Source: Sulfurimonas sediminis
Lineage (GTDB): Bacteria; Campylobacterota; Campylobacteria; Campylobacterales; Sulfurimonadaceae
DNA: 64,000 nucleotides
Direction of reading: 5' to 3'
Assembly: GCF_014905115.1 (NCBI RefSeq)
Contig: NZ_CP041235.1
Coordinates: forward strand, 310,001-374,000
Below the pieces are notes generated by a model. That model worked only from the letters and a program-made list of their open reading frames with translations. It was not told the origin of the DNA and did not search any database. The position numbers and the translations under genes were made by a program. This document shows, one piece after another, positions 1 to 8,694 of the stretch. How positions within the stretch are numbered: position 1 is the stretch's first letter; each line of letters starts with the position of its first letter.

Positions 1-322
1 AAATAGTCCAGATTAAAGAGAAATGAGTCGCCTGTGAAATATATGCAAAAACAAGAAAAAAGACAACAATATTGAAAGTCACTATACGGATGGACAGAAG
101 AATATTGCCCGTTTTTTGCATATAAATATAAGAAAGTATACTGACTACGGCAGAGATGGAGTCTATAATCGCTGCCCAGTACTGCTGAATCAGAAGGTTG
201 ATACAGGCAAAAAGCGAAAAGAGAACAATAGTGGCAATCAAGGCAAATTTTATGACAATAGAACGTCTGTTACAAAAATCACTCTCTTTTTCCAGGATAA
301 AAAAATCTAATATATTCTTCAT
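1..322 (-). CDS. N-terminal part of a multi-spanning membrane protein (partial, runs off the window)
   Basis: The reading frame opens at an ATG on the minus strand (320-322) and stays open to base 1, giving about 107 residues. It starts MKNILDFFILEKESDFCNRR and continues with about three hydrophobic spans (roughly residues 25-45, 50-68 and 75-95). This resembles the membrane input part of Campylobacterota sensor proteins such as diguanylate cyclases or kinases, but no catalytic domain lies in the window, so the function is open. It follows the GGDEF/EAL gene by 37 bases on the same strand and may belong to its operon. A TATAAT hexamer lies six bases before the ATG, so it may also have its own leaderless transcript. 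Confidence 0.6.
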   Translation of the reverse strand, partial: MKNILDFFILEKESDFCNRRSIVIKFALIATIVLFSLFACINLLIQQYWAAIIDSISAVVSILSYIYMQKTGNILLSIRIVTFNIVVFFLVFAYISQATHFSLIWTI

Positions 323-339
323 GTGATAATTATATCACA
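322..339 (-). promoter_or_regulatory. Palindrome with embedded -10 box at the start of the first gene
   Basis: TGTGATAATTATATCACA is a perfect inverted repeat (TGTGATA, four-base centre, TATCACA). A third half-site, TATCACA, follows at 342-348. Read on the minus strand it contains TGA-TATAAT, an extended -10 box, exactly six bases before the ATG at 322. It could be an operator over a promoter, or an RNA hairpin touching the start codon. The half-sites resemble CRP/FNR-type sites, but the spacing (8 bases between TGTGA and TCACA) is not the classical 6. Confidence 0.4.
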
Positions 340-359
340 AGTATCACATCTTTCTTCAA

Positions 360-2255
360 TTATTCGAAGGAACTGATAGTCGCTTCAGGTTTGCCAAGAT
401 AATACCCCTGCGCATAATCAACATCCATATCTTCAAGGGTTTTTAAAACACTTTGCGAGTGAACAAATTCAGCCACAGTTTCTATGCTGAGTGCATTTGT
501 CAGCGTGAGAATAGACTTTGTGATTGATTTGGAGATGTTTGATTTGTCTATATTTTTAATGATAGAGGCATCTATTTTGACTATGTCTATCGGCAGTGAC
601 TGAAACAGTGTATAGTTTGCAAATCCGCTTCCAAAATCATCTATAGCTATTTTTACACCGCAGGCTTTCATCATTCGCAGATTTTTTACAAATATTTCAC
701 TTGAATTGTCGAGTGGTTCATACTCCAGCAACTCTATAATCAGCCAGTGGGCATATTCTTTGTTCTGTTCCAATTCATTGAGAATCAGAGAGAATATATT
801 TTTATCAATAATATCCGAAAAGTTTAGATTGATGCTTATGGAGACTCTGTTTTCTTTGATTTTTTCAAAAACAATACCCAAGATGGTCTTTGTCAGTAAA
901 TTGTATATATTTGTATGCATGACAACCGGTAAAAACTCCATCGGGGGAGTAATGCTGCCGTCTCTGTTTTGAATTCTCACAAGTGCTTCGTATTTATGAA
1001 TTTTTCTGCTTTTTATATGGAATATGGGTTGATAGTAACAAACAACTCTTCCCTCTTCTATCGCTTCTTGTACCTCATACACCGGAATGAGTTTCTGTTT
1101 TCCTGTTTCTTTTTGTGTGTCTGTGACATCCAGTACAACCTGGTTGCGCCCGTCTCTTTTGGCAACATAGAGCATTTCGTCTGCGTGTTTAATGGCATCA
1201 CTTACCGTTTTAAATGTTTGCGGTCTGCATGTAACGCCTATGGAAGCAGTGATGCGAAGATCCTGGTTGTTATAATGAAAATTTGTCGCAGCGATATTTT
1301 CTCTGATTCGTTGTGCAACTTTGCATTCAGAAGCTAGACCGCTGCTTTTTTTGATAAATATGATAAATTCTTCACCGCCAAAACGGATGAGCCTGTCTTC
1401 ATCACGGATTGTATTTTTTATAATTTTTGCAACTTCCTGCAGTATTTTGTCTCCTGTCTGGTGTCCGTAGGTATCATTGACCTGCTTAAAATGATCTATG
1501 TCCACCATCAGTATTTTGTAGTTTTCTATCTGTACATTGTTTAAAAATTCCCGTAAATAGTTCCTGTTGTATGCTCCGGTAAGCGGATCTGTAAGATTTT
1601 CTCTTTTTGTTTTGTATGTAAAATAGAGTTGCAGCAGTATGACAATAAACATGAAAAAAATTGCGGCAAAAATTGAAAAGAGAATGGTCTTGAGCGGTAA
1701 GAGTGCTGCATGTATCTGTTTTTCTATATTGTTTGAAAAATCTATGGCAATTATTGCCTGCGTTTTTCCGTGTATTACAACAGGATAAAGATAGGTAACC
1801 CAAAGAGTCTCGAGTTGTTTGTGGTAAAAAACATGACTGCAGGCATTTTTCCAGACCTGATCCCATATCTTTTTGTTTACATGCAGTTTTTCTCCAAATT
1901 CACCCTTCTCCTTTTTACTGCCATCAAGAAGATATCTGTAGGTTCCTGTTTCATCTCTGTAGAGCACAAAAACATATTTGTATGTGCCTGTTGCAATCAG
2001 ACTTATTTCCCGTTCCAGTTCTTCTCTGAGATACTCTCCCTCAAAAAGTGCATCAAAAAAATTTTCATCCTGCGGCAACTGCTGTATTATCTCACGGGAT
2101 ATGTTTTTTGCAAATTCGTCTGCCTGCTGGATAAAGAGTCTGTTGACATTTGCAGATAGTTTCTGTGTCGTATGCTGCAGTGAAAAGTAGAGGTATCCGA
2201 TGCCGACAGCGATTAAAATAAAAATAAAAAAATATATTTTTGCCAGATTTTTCAT
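360..2255 (-). CDS. Membrane-bound GGDEF + EAL protein (diguanylate cyclase / c-di-GMP phosphodiesterase)
   Basis: This is a 631-residue inner-membrane signalling protein. A transmembrane segment at about 5-25 is followed by a periplasmic sensor region (about 30-180) and a second membrane segment (about 186-210). The GGDEF domain carries the active-site variant RFGGEEF and, just before it, RDED, which fits the RxxD product-inhibition site. The C-terminal EAL domain has EALVR, the IDDFGSGF loop, a VKID lysine motif and QGYYLGKP, so both activities look intact; which one dominates cannot be told. The chosen ATG (2255) overlaps the upstream stop as TGATG, with GAGGAC upstream as the ribosome site; a TTG one codon earlier is possible. 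It is third in an operon behind a TonB-type receptor and a small periplasmic protein, so its periplasmic part is the likely receiver of their signal. Confidence 0.9.
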   Translation of the reverse strand: MKNLAKIYFFIFILIAVGIGYLYFSLQHTTQKLSANVNRLFIQQADEFAKNISREIIQQLPQDENFFDALFEGEYLREELEREISLIATGTYKYVFVLYRDETGTYRYLLDGSKKEKGEFGEKLHVNKKIWDQVWKNACSHVFYHKQLETLWVTYLYPVVIHGKTQAIIAIDFSNNIEKQIHAALLPLKTILFSIFAAIFFMFIVILLQLYFTYKTKRENLTDPLTGAYNRNYLREFLNNVQIENYKILMVDIDHFKQVNDTYGHQTGDKILQEVAKIIKNTIRDEDRLIRFGGEEFIIFIKKSSGLASECKVAQRIRENIAATNFHYNNQDLRITASIGVTCRPQTFKTVSDAIKHADEMLYVAKRDGRNQVVLDVTDTQKETGKQKLIPVYEVQEAIEEGRVVCYYQPIFHIKSRKIHKYEALVRIQNRDGSITPPMEFLPVVMHTNIYNLLTKTILGIVFEKIKENRVSISINLNFSDIIDKNIFSLILNELEQNKEYAHWLIIELLEYEPLDNSSEIFVKNLRMMKACGVKIAIDDFGSGFANYTLFQSLPIDIVKIDASIIKNIDKSNISKSITKSILTLTNALSIETVAEFVHSQSVLKTLEDMDVDYAQGYYLGKPEATISSFE

Positions 2256-2677
2256 CAATAGTCCTCAATATATTCGGACATTGATTTTGGAAGCACTATA
2301 TGGTATTTTTTCAAATTTCGTTTAATAAAAATAATGTTCGGACGCCCTTTTTGCCAATAAAAACCACCGATAAGATCCTTTTTGTATTTTTTGAATGTTT
2401 TGTAGTTTGTGGCAAATTTCAAACCGTTCAGGTTGCTGGCATTTTCACCCGTGCCTAAGAGTAATATATCTGCCTGCGCAGGTGCTGTGACCAATTGTAT
2501 ATCTCTTGTCTTTGTAAAAACTCTGTTTGTTGCCTGTGAGTCACTCCATACATGTATAACATTTTTGTTCGGAAAAAGCGCCTGAAAAATTGCCTGATAT
2601 ATCTTCAATTCATATTCAGTCTGCGAAGCTGATAAAAGTTCTGATAAAAACAGGAAAAGTAAAAAGTATTTTTTCAT
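2255..2677 (-). CDS. Small periplasmic protein, possibly YfiR-like by position
   Basis: A 140-residue protein with a clear signal peptide (MKKYFLLFLFLSELLSASQ). I do not recognise the family with confidence. The mature part has alternating strand-like blocks (ADILLLGT; GGFYWQKGRPNIIFIKR) and no cysteine. It starts one base after the stop of the TonB-type receptor and its stop overlaps the start of the GGDEF/EAL gene, so the three are translated as one unit. In the Pseudomonas YfiBNR system a periplasmic protein of similar size (YfiR, DUF4154) controls a membrane diguanylate cyclase; the gene order suggests an analogous role, but homology is not shown here. An ATG 21 bases further upstream is possible but lies inside the receptor gene. 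Confidence 0.6.
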   Translation of the reverse strand: MKKYFLLFLFLSELLSASQTEYELKIYQAIFQALFPNKNVIHVWSDSQATNRVFTKTRDIQLVTAPAQADILLLGTGENASNLNGLKFATNYKTFKKYKKDLIGGFYWQKGRPNIIFIKRNLKKYHIVLPKSMSEYIEDY

Positions 2678-2678
2678 A

Positions 2679-4574
2679 TTAAAAAGTGTACTCCACATTC
2701 AGAAAAAACTTCTGGTCAGTCACCGGAATTGTATAGGAAATGCCTTTGTATGGCAGAGTAAAGCCGCGGTTTAATATGTTTTCACCCCGGATGCCTATGG
2801 AAAAATCGTTTGAGTAGTTGTATTTTACAGCAGAGGTAAAGTCAAGACTGGCTTTTGTATATATATCATAAAGTGTATAAGAAGTTCGATAAATCAGTTC
2901 ATTGTAAAAATCAAATTTTCTGTATCTGTTGTATGCACGTATTGTTGTTTCAAAAGCAGGTGAAAAGTTTATATCTTTACTGTTTCGCCCAAAGTCAATA
3001 TTGCATACAATTTTATTGTCAAGATCAAACTTGTATCTGTAACCAATTTCCAGAAGCTCTTTGTATATGTCCTCCTTGCTGTTTACCCAGCCATTCGCCG
3101 TGCTCGGATCATAAACAAGTGTATCCTTGAGCGTGGCATGAACAAATTCCAGAGAGAATTTATGCTTTTTGGTCTGATCCTGATAATAGACTCCTGTTGT
3201 AAAGAGATCCATTTTTGGTGCATTAAGTTGGGGATTTGCCCTGTATGGAATATTTTCGGGATTGTAGAGTTGATAAAAAGCAAGAGGAATATATGTTTTA
3301 CTGTATGAAAATTTAAATCGGGTCCTTCCTGCGGCTTTGACAAAACCGATTTTGGCAAGGTATTCATTCTGCGATTTTACATCTTTTTGATAACGAAAAA
3401 AATCTCCTTTCACCGAAGCCAAAATATGCGTGGTATCGTTGATCGCATAGGTGTCTTCTGCGTAAATAGAAACCAGATTCAGGCTGTTTGAGAGTTGGTT
3501 TCTGTGTCTGTATGTCAAAGTGGTGTCATAATAGTCTCCCTGAGCCGTAAAAGCCTTATATTTGTAAAAAGAACCTATAAAAAGAGTGTTTGCATCGTTT
3601 TGAAACTTTTTTTCCAAAATGACAGAAAAGATGTCATCGTTAAATTTTATATTGTAGCTGTTGATAAGAGGGGCATTGGCAATGCGTATGCCGTTCTCAT
3701 CATTGTATTGTCTGCTGTATTCAAGGTTGTCGTAGGAGATTTGCAGTTTTAGTCTCTCGGGAAATTTTTTACTCAGATGTATGTAAAACTGTTGGGCATC
3801 AAGTCCTCCTCCCTCAGGTGTTTTGTATGTTCCTATCCCTATAAAACTGTCATTTTTTTTAGAATATTTTCCAAATTCCAGTTTATAGTCTTTGTAGCCG
3901 AGAGAACCGTAAAGATTGTAGCCTTTTTTATCACTTTTAAAATCATATGTTTTGTTGTTGTAGGTGTTATGATACGTCTTTCTGCGTATATCGTCACTGT
4001 TGGCATAAGCAAAATAGCTTATACCGTTTTTTGTGATGTCGGTTGTATAGATGTTGGCATCATAGCCTCCTCGCGAATCGCCTATCATCCTTACTTTTGA
4101 ACCATTGTCGCGTGCCGCATCTTTTGTGTAGAGTTTGACAATGATTGAAGCATTTTCGTTTCCGAATTCCATGGAAGAGGTTGCTTTGTAAATTTCTATG
4201 TGGTCAATATACTCTATAGGCATCTCGCCCCAGATTAAAAAGCCGCTTCCAAAAGAGCTGGATGTCATATCATGGTCATTGATATAAATTCTTGAAAAAG
4301 TGACAGGGGTACTCTGGGCAGAGGCTGTTGTGAAAAGTGTCAGGTTGTTTGCCCCTCTCTTGAGATAAAGGCCCGGTACAGTTTTTAAAACATCCAGAAG
4401 GTTATGTGCCTGCATTCTTTCAAGATCTTCTCTTGTATATATCTCAAGAAATCCCGAGGTGTCCCTTTTTGTTACTTTTGAGAGATCAGACTCTTTTTTG
4501 TAGGCATCAAGCAAAGAGTGGAGTTCCTGGGAAAAAAGTGCTGTACACAAACCTATCAGAAATAAAAATCTCAT
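2679..4574 (-). CDS. TonB-dependent receptor-like outer-membrane protein
   Basis: A 631-residue protein starting MRFLFLIGLCTALFSQELHS, a signal peptide. A plug domain follows at about residues 45-150 (YTREDLERMQAHNLLDVLKT, then IYINDHDM and IEYIDHIEIYKATSSMEFGN, the usual plug signatures), and then a long beta-barrel rich in aromatic and polar residues, ending in the aromatic EYTF typical of outer-membrane barrels. Substrate unknown. The start chosen has GGAGGAG upstream; the longer frame (to 4631) adds a charged stretch before the signal peptide and is unlikely. Adjacency to a periplasmic protein and a c-di-GMP enzyme suggests a sensing rather than purely uptake role. Confidence 0.85.
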   Translation of the reverse strand: MRFLFLIGLCTALFSQELHSLLDAYKKESDLSKVTKRDTSGFLEIYTREDLERMQAHNLLDVLKTVPGLYLKRGANNLTLFTTASAQSTPVTFSRIYINDHDMTSSSFGSGFLIWGEMPIEYIDHIEIYKATSSMEFGNENASIIVKLYTKDAARDNGSKVRMIGDSRGGYDANIYTTDITKNGISYFAYANSDDIRRKTYHNTYNNKTYDFKSDKKGYNLYGSLGYKDYKLEFGKYSKKNDSFIGIGTYKTPEGGGLDAQQFYIHLSKKFPERLKLQISYDNLEYSRQYNDENGIRIANAPLINSYNIKFNDDIFSVILEKKFQNDANTLFIGSFYKYKAFTAQGDYYDTTLTYRHRNQLSNSLNLVSIYAEDTYAINDTTHILASVKGDFFRYQKDVKSQNEYLAKIGFVKAAGRTRFKFSYSKTYIPLAFYQLYNPENIPYRANPQLNAPKMDLFTTGVYYQDQTKKHKFSLEFVHATLKDTLVYDPSTANGWVNSKEDIYKELLEIGYRYKFDLDNKIVCNIDFGRNSKDINFSPAFETTIRAYNRYRKFDFYNELIYRTSYTLYDIYTKASLDFTSAVKYNYSNDFSIGIRGENILNRGFTLPYKGISYTIPVTDQKFFLNVEYTF

Positions 4575-4664
4575 TTTCCCGCTCTCCTCCTTTTTTTTCC
4601 ATAAAAAAAAGCAATTATAGGGAAGATCCACTTAAAACACATTAAAACAAAATAGAGTAATATT

Positions 4665-6212
4665 TTAATACGCCGGTTTTGTCTCAATTCTGGAGTCAAC
4701 ATAACCGACACCTACCGTAAAATGGTAGAGACTCTGGTACAGATTGTTTTTGAGTCCGAGAACATTGACATTCATCAGATCATCTAAAAAACAGCCGATG
4801 CCTGTACCTGAAAGCCCGAGTGCTGTGGCTTCAAGATAGAGCTGCTGTCCTGTCATGCCGCATTCCCAGTAGAGTTCTTTGTATCTGTGGGCATTGTAAG
4901 CCAGCAGTTCTTCGGAGTATCTGCATATCATACCCAGAGAAAAGGCGCCGTCACTGGCTATATCCTGATTACAGCTTATGATTTTGGAGGCTTTCGTAAA
5001 ATCAGCAATTTCTAGAAGATAGAGATTTTCAAAGTCTGTTTTTCTCCAAAGAAATGCATCATGAAACTCTTTTTTGAAGTCTTCTAAATCTTTTTGATTC
5101 CTTACATGTAAGTAGAGTCCCTGGTCATACTCCTCAACTCTGTGGACAAATATTGCCAGGTGGGCGGCATTTTCTTTACCATCAAGGGAACAATCCACAG
5201 AGCGTAGTAGTGCATGAAACTGTTTTTTGGAAATTTTGGATTTTTCTTTATCCATTACATGGACACTTCTCCTGCTGAGCACCACCTCTTTTGACTCACG
5301 ACTCGGCTCTCTTGCAACCTTGCATCTGTCTCTCTGTGCCTGTGAAATCTGCATTACTGAAGTCGCTTTTTCAACTTCGTCTATAAGTTTCCACTCATAA
5401 ATTGAAGGACTGAGTTTGTTGGCTATGCCTTCATATTTGTTTGGAAGTGCGTCTATCAGCGGTGTTACATCCAGATTTGGGGAACTCTCTTCTTTGGAAA
5501 CAATCAAAAGCATATCAGGCTTTTCATCTTCAAAAAATCTGTTTTCCTGATCAAGCCCGATAATTTTTGCAATCTGTTTATCACTGACGTTGTCAATCCT
5601 TGTAATTTTCCAGCCAAGCATTTTTGCCGAAACAACCAGTGCCTGCCAGGCATGCCCTGCATCGAGTTGGACATAGCGAAAAGCACGTTCACCGTATTTC
5701 CATGCTTCACGCCAGGCTATGCTTGAAAGAGCTATCAAAAAACTCTCGTTGGGAAGTGTTTCAAAAAAATTAGTGTCAAACTCGGCAAGAATTTCAAGTG
5801 CATGATTTTTTGGAGCATAATGAGACACACTGCTCTTGGCACCGCCCATCATCGGTGGCAAAATCAGATAAGACTCTGTGGGATGCAGGTTTCCGCTTGA
5901 GGCATTACACCGTACAGCCCAAGAACTTCCTCCGGAACTTTTCCATGCGGCAATGCCCATAGAAAACTGTAACAGTTGAGAGAGGGACTCCAGCATCAGA
6001 GGTGCAGAGGGCAGTTCCTCATCCAAAAGAGAATAGGGCGGTGTGGGATTGTCAAAACTTAAAGGAAGTGTTAAGCTCTTTGCACCTTTGTAAATACGAA
6101 AAGGATCAGGCTGTGTCGCCCAGTCCATATAGCCTAAAGATTTTGCATATCTTTTTTGGGAATGTTTGGTTGTTTCATGGTAGTGAAACACTGTTTGGAG
6201 TTCTTTATTCAT
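4665..6212 (-). CDS. SagB/ThcOx-type nitroreductase-family dehydrogenase
   Basis: A 515-residue protein of two related nitroreductase-like halves. The first half holds the RCNASSGNLHPTESYLILP block and QLDAGHAWQALVVSAKMLGW; the second holds SRRSVHVMD, GMTGQQLYLEATALGLSGTG and GCFLDD, which are FMN-binding and dimer motifs of the SagB family. Known SagB enzymes oxidise azolines to azoles in thiazole/oxazole-modified peptides. No cyclodehydratase or precursor-peptide gene is visible nearby, so the substrate here is unknown; many stand-alone SagB-like proteins are uncharacterised. It is a single gene, divergent from selO. Confidence 0.85.
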   Translation of the reverse strand: MNKELQTVFHYHETTKHSQKRYAKSLGYMDWATQPDPFRIYKGAKSLTLPLSFDNPTPPYSLLDEELPSAPLMLESLSQLLQFSMGIAAWKSSGGSSWAVRCNASSGNLHPTESYLILPPMMGGAKSSVSHYAPKNHALEILAEFDTNFFETLPNESFLIALSSIAWREAWKYGERAFRYVQLDAGHAWQALVVSAKMLGWKITRIDNVSDKQIAKIIGLDQENRFFEDEKPDMLLIVSKEESSPNLDVTPLIDALPNKYEGIANKLSPSIYEWKLIDEVEKATSVMQISQAQRDRCKVAREPSRESKEVVLSRRSVHVMDKEKSKISKKQFHALLRSVDCSLDGKENAAHLAIFVHRVEEYDQGLYLHVRNQKDLEDFKKEFHDAFLWRKTDFENLYLLEIADFTKASKIISCNQDIASDGAFSLGMICRYSEELLAYNAHRYKELYWECGMTGQQLYLEATALGLSGTGIGCFLDDLMNVNVLGLKNNLYQSLYHFTVGVGYVDSRIETKPAY

Positions 6213-6312
6213 ACCCGGAGTGTAATATTTTTTGCTTAAAAGTTTCCAGCGTTTTAAAAATTAATTTTTAAAAGTAGCTTTTTTTAATGCAATACCTGAT
6301 AAAACTTTTCTT

Positions 6313-7752
6313 ATGAAATTTTCTGACTTACAACTGACAACGCCTTACCTTGCTTTGGATACACTTTTTTATGACAGAGTGGAACCGACACCGCTTGAAA
6401 AACCTTTTCTTGTTGCAGCCTCACAGGATGCTGCAAAACTTTTGGGTATAGATGAAGATGTTACTATGGACGAAGCACTTGTAAAAATTGTCAACGCAGA
6501 GATGAAACTAAAGGGTTCTCAGAGTTTTGCAATGTGTTATGCGGGACATCAGTTTGGCTGTTTTGTGCCACGTTTGGGAGATGGCAGAGCTGTTAATCTT
6601 GGCAAGGTAAACGGACAAAATTTACAGCTTAAAGGTGCGGGAACTACACTCTATTCCCGTCAGGGTGATGGTAGAGCGGTTTTGCGTTCGAGTATACGTG
6701 AGTTTTTGATGTCTGAGGCAATGCATGGTCTTGGTATCAGCACATCAAGAGCCCTGGCCCTCATCGGCAGTGATACCGATGTGCCCCGTGAAAGATGGGA
6801 AAAAGGGGCTATAGTCTTGCGTCTTTGTCCGACATGGGTGCGTTTTGGAACTTTTGAGTACTTCAGTGCGGCAGAAGAAACACAAAAACTGCAGCAGTTA
6901 GCTGATTATGTCATAGATGAATCGTATCCTGAACTTAAAAATGAGGAAGATAAATATCTGAAAATGTATGAAAAGGCAGTGCAAAAGAGTGCCAAAACAG
7001 TGGCAAAATGGCAGGCATACGGATTTAACCACGGTGTGCTCAATACTGACAATATGGCAATAGACGGCAGCACCATAGACTATGGTCCGTTTGCTTTTTT
7101 GGATATATATGATCCAAATTATGTTTGCAACCGTTCTGATACACAGGGGCGTTACAGTTTCAGAGGTCAGCCGGGCATTGTACACTGGAACCTGTCCCGA
7201 CTCGCTTTGGCACTGACACCGCTAATCAACCATGATGCCGCGCTGGAAGTTCTTGAAGATACCTTTGGTGATGTTTATGAGACAGAATATACCCGGTTGA
7301 TGTATAAACGCATGGGACTGCAAACAAAAGAGGAAAAAGATCTCTCTTTGTTAAAATTAATGTTACGGAGTTTAGAACAGTCTGTAATAGATTACAATGT
7401 ATTTTTTCGAAAACTTTCAGTATATCAAGGGAAAAGAAGTGAAATTTTAGAGCTTGCAGTTTATAAAGAATATCTTGAACGCTGGTTGGATACATATGAT
7501 GCCAGAGTGAAAAAAGAGAGTTTTTCAGACGAGCAAAGACACAAAAACATGTTACATGTAAATCCGAAATATATACTGAAAAACCATATACTGCAAGAAG
7601 CTGTTGAAAAAGCGCAAAAAAATGATTTTTCTATGGTAAATGATTTACTCCGTGTGGCACTTGCACCCTTTGATGAACATCCGGAGTTGGAATATCTTGC
7701 AAAACCGACACCACAGAGTGCAAAAAATCTAAAACTGAGCTGTTCAAGTTAA
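6313..7752 (+). CDS. selO: SelO/YdiU family protein adenylyltransferase
   Basis: A 479-residue member of the SelO pseudokinase family, known to transfer AMP from ATP to protein hydroxyls and linked to redox homeostasis. Visible signatures are LKGAGTTLYSRQGDGRAVLR (about 100-120), SIREFLMSEAMHGLG, and HGVLNTDNMAIDGSTIDYGP (about 240-260), the metal and catalytic region with the inverted kinase fold. It ends in SCSS, where many eukaryotic homologues carry selenocysteine near the C-terminus; here the codon is an ordinary cysteine. Length matches the bacterial family. No strong ribosome site precedes the ATG. Confidence 0.95.
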   Translation: MKFSDLQLTTPYLALDTLFYDRVEPTPLEKPFLVAASQDAAKLLGIDEDVTMDEALVKIVNAEMKLKGSQSFAMCYAGHQFGCFVPRLGDGRAVNLGKVNGQNLQLKGAGTTLYSRQGDGRAVLRSSIREFLMSEAMHGLGISTSRALALIGSDTDVPRERWEKGAIVLRLCPTWVRFGTFEYFSAAEETQKLQQLADYVIDESYPELKNEEDKYLKMYEKAVQKSAKTVAKWQAYGFNHGVLNTDNMAIDGSTIDYGPFAFLDIYDPNYVCNRSDTQGRYSFRGQPGIVHWNLSRLALALTPLINHDAALEVLEDTFGDVYETEYTRLMYKRMGLQTKEEKDLSLLKLMLRSLEQSVIDYNVFFRKLSVYQGKRSEILELAVYKEYLERWLDTYDARVKKESFSDEQRHKNMLHVNPKYILKNHILQEAVEKAQKNDFSMVNDLLRVALAPFDEHPELEYLAKPTPQSAKNLKLSCSS

Positions 7753-7758
7753 GCATCG

Positions 7759-8667
7759 TTAAAGATATTTGAGTATGGAAACACCAAAAAAGACAACGCC
7801 TAAAAATAAAACAGAAGAGAGAAATACCAAAGCCGTCACAAGTTTTGGTTTACAATCATAGAGTGAAGCCAGGTTGACATTGGCAACGGCAAGCGGCATC
7901 AGCAGTTCTATAAATATCACCCCTTTTATCATCGGTGCCAAATTGACATTGTATAAAATGACAAAAGCGACAAGCGGCAGGAGTACAAATTTGAGCGACA
8001 TGACCCAGCCAATGAGTTTTTTGTTTATTGTCCGTATTTTAATGTCATACATGTAGATGCCAAACAAAAACAGCTGCATAGTCATGGAAGCATAGGCACC
8101 CATCATCAGCATATTCATAACGGCATCTGCGGGTGTATAGTGATTAACACTGAGTACAATGGCAATGATGGCTGCCCAGAGAATGGGGAGTTTGAAGATG
8201 TTTTTCAGAGAGGTTTTGGCATCAAAATTCCCACGCGAATAAAAATAAACTCCTATCGTGTAAACAACAAAAACATTCACAAGGTTGACAACGGTTGTGT
8301 AGGGAATGGAAGCTTCCCCGAAGATAGCTATGTTTAAAGGAATGCCGAGATTGCCTGTGTTGCCTATGATGGAAGCCACCATGGCGATAGAGTACTCTTT
8401 TTTGTCTGCAAAGAGTTTTACGGCAAAAAGAGCAGACAACACAAGGACAAGCATAACAATGACAAGATAGACAGCAGGTGCATAGAGCAGTGTAATATCT
8501 ACAGGATGCAGTAAAAGTCCCCAAAAAGTCAAAAAAACCTGTAAAAAGTAGACATTTAAGAGTGTAATGGTTTTCTCATCTATCTGTTCTTTAAAGCTGC
8601 GTTTGGCGATGTATCCCATCACGATAAAAACATAAATACTTAAAATAGAAAAAATAATTGAACTCAT
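7759..8667 (-). CDS. AEC-family (auxin efflux carrier-like) transporter
   Basis: A 302-residue integral membrane protein with about ten hydrophobic spans in two groups separated by a hydrophilic loop (FYSRGNFDAKTSLKN), as in the AEC/PIN-like BASS-fold transporters. MVASIIGNTGNLGIPLNIAI (about residues 95-115) carries the conserved GNTGNLGIP motif of the first crossover. The substrate, probably an organic anion, cannot be told. The ATG at 8667 is preferred over the upstream start of the longer frame because that extension would run through the divergent thioredoxin-like gene. A TATAAT lies exactly six bases before this ATG, so the mRNA may be leaderless. The 3' end converges on selO with a 6-base gap. 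Confidence 0.9.
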   Translation of the reverse strand: MSSIIFSILSIYVFIVMGYIAKRSFKEQIDEKTITLLNVYFLQVFLTFWGLLLHPVDITLLYAPAVYLVIVMLVLVLSALFAVKLFADKKEYSIAMVASIIGNTGNLGIPLNIAIFGEASIPYTTVVNLVNVFVVYTIGVYFYSRGNFDAKTSLKNIFKLPILWAAIIAIVLSVNHYTPADAVMNMLMMGAYASMTMQLFLFGIYMYDIKIRTINKKLIGWVMSLKFVLLPLVAFVILYNVNLAPMIKGVIFIELLMPLAVANVNLASLYDCKPKLVTALVFLSSVLFLGVVFFGVSILKYL

Positions 8668-8673
8668 AAGGGA

Positions 8674-8688
8674 ATTATACAGTATAAT
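8674..8688. promoter_or_regulatory. Back-to-back -10 boxes for two divergent leaderless genes
   Basis: The 27-base gap between the AEC gene (ATG ends at 8667, minus) and the thioredoxin-like gene (ATG at 8695, plus) holds TATAAT on the minus strand at 8674-8679 and TATAAT on the plus strand at 8683-8688. Each lies six bases from its ATG. Neither gene has a usable ribosome-binding site, so both transcripts probably begin at or next to the start codon. Confidence 0.55.
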
Positions 8689-8694
8689 TTTATT

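Noticed and set aside
116-310. 64-residue plus-strand frame at the left edge
   Set aside because: It is antisense to the partial membrane-protein gene, has no ribosome site, and its composition is that of a shadow frame.
322-339. Classical CRP site
   Set aside because: TGTGA and TCACA are eight bases apart instead of six; kept only as an unassigned palindrome.
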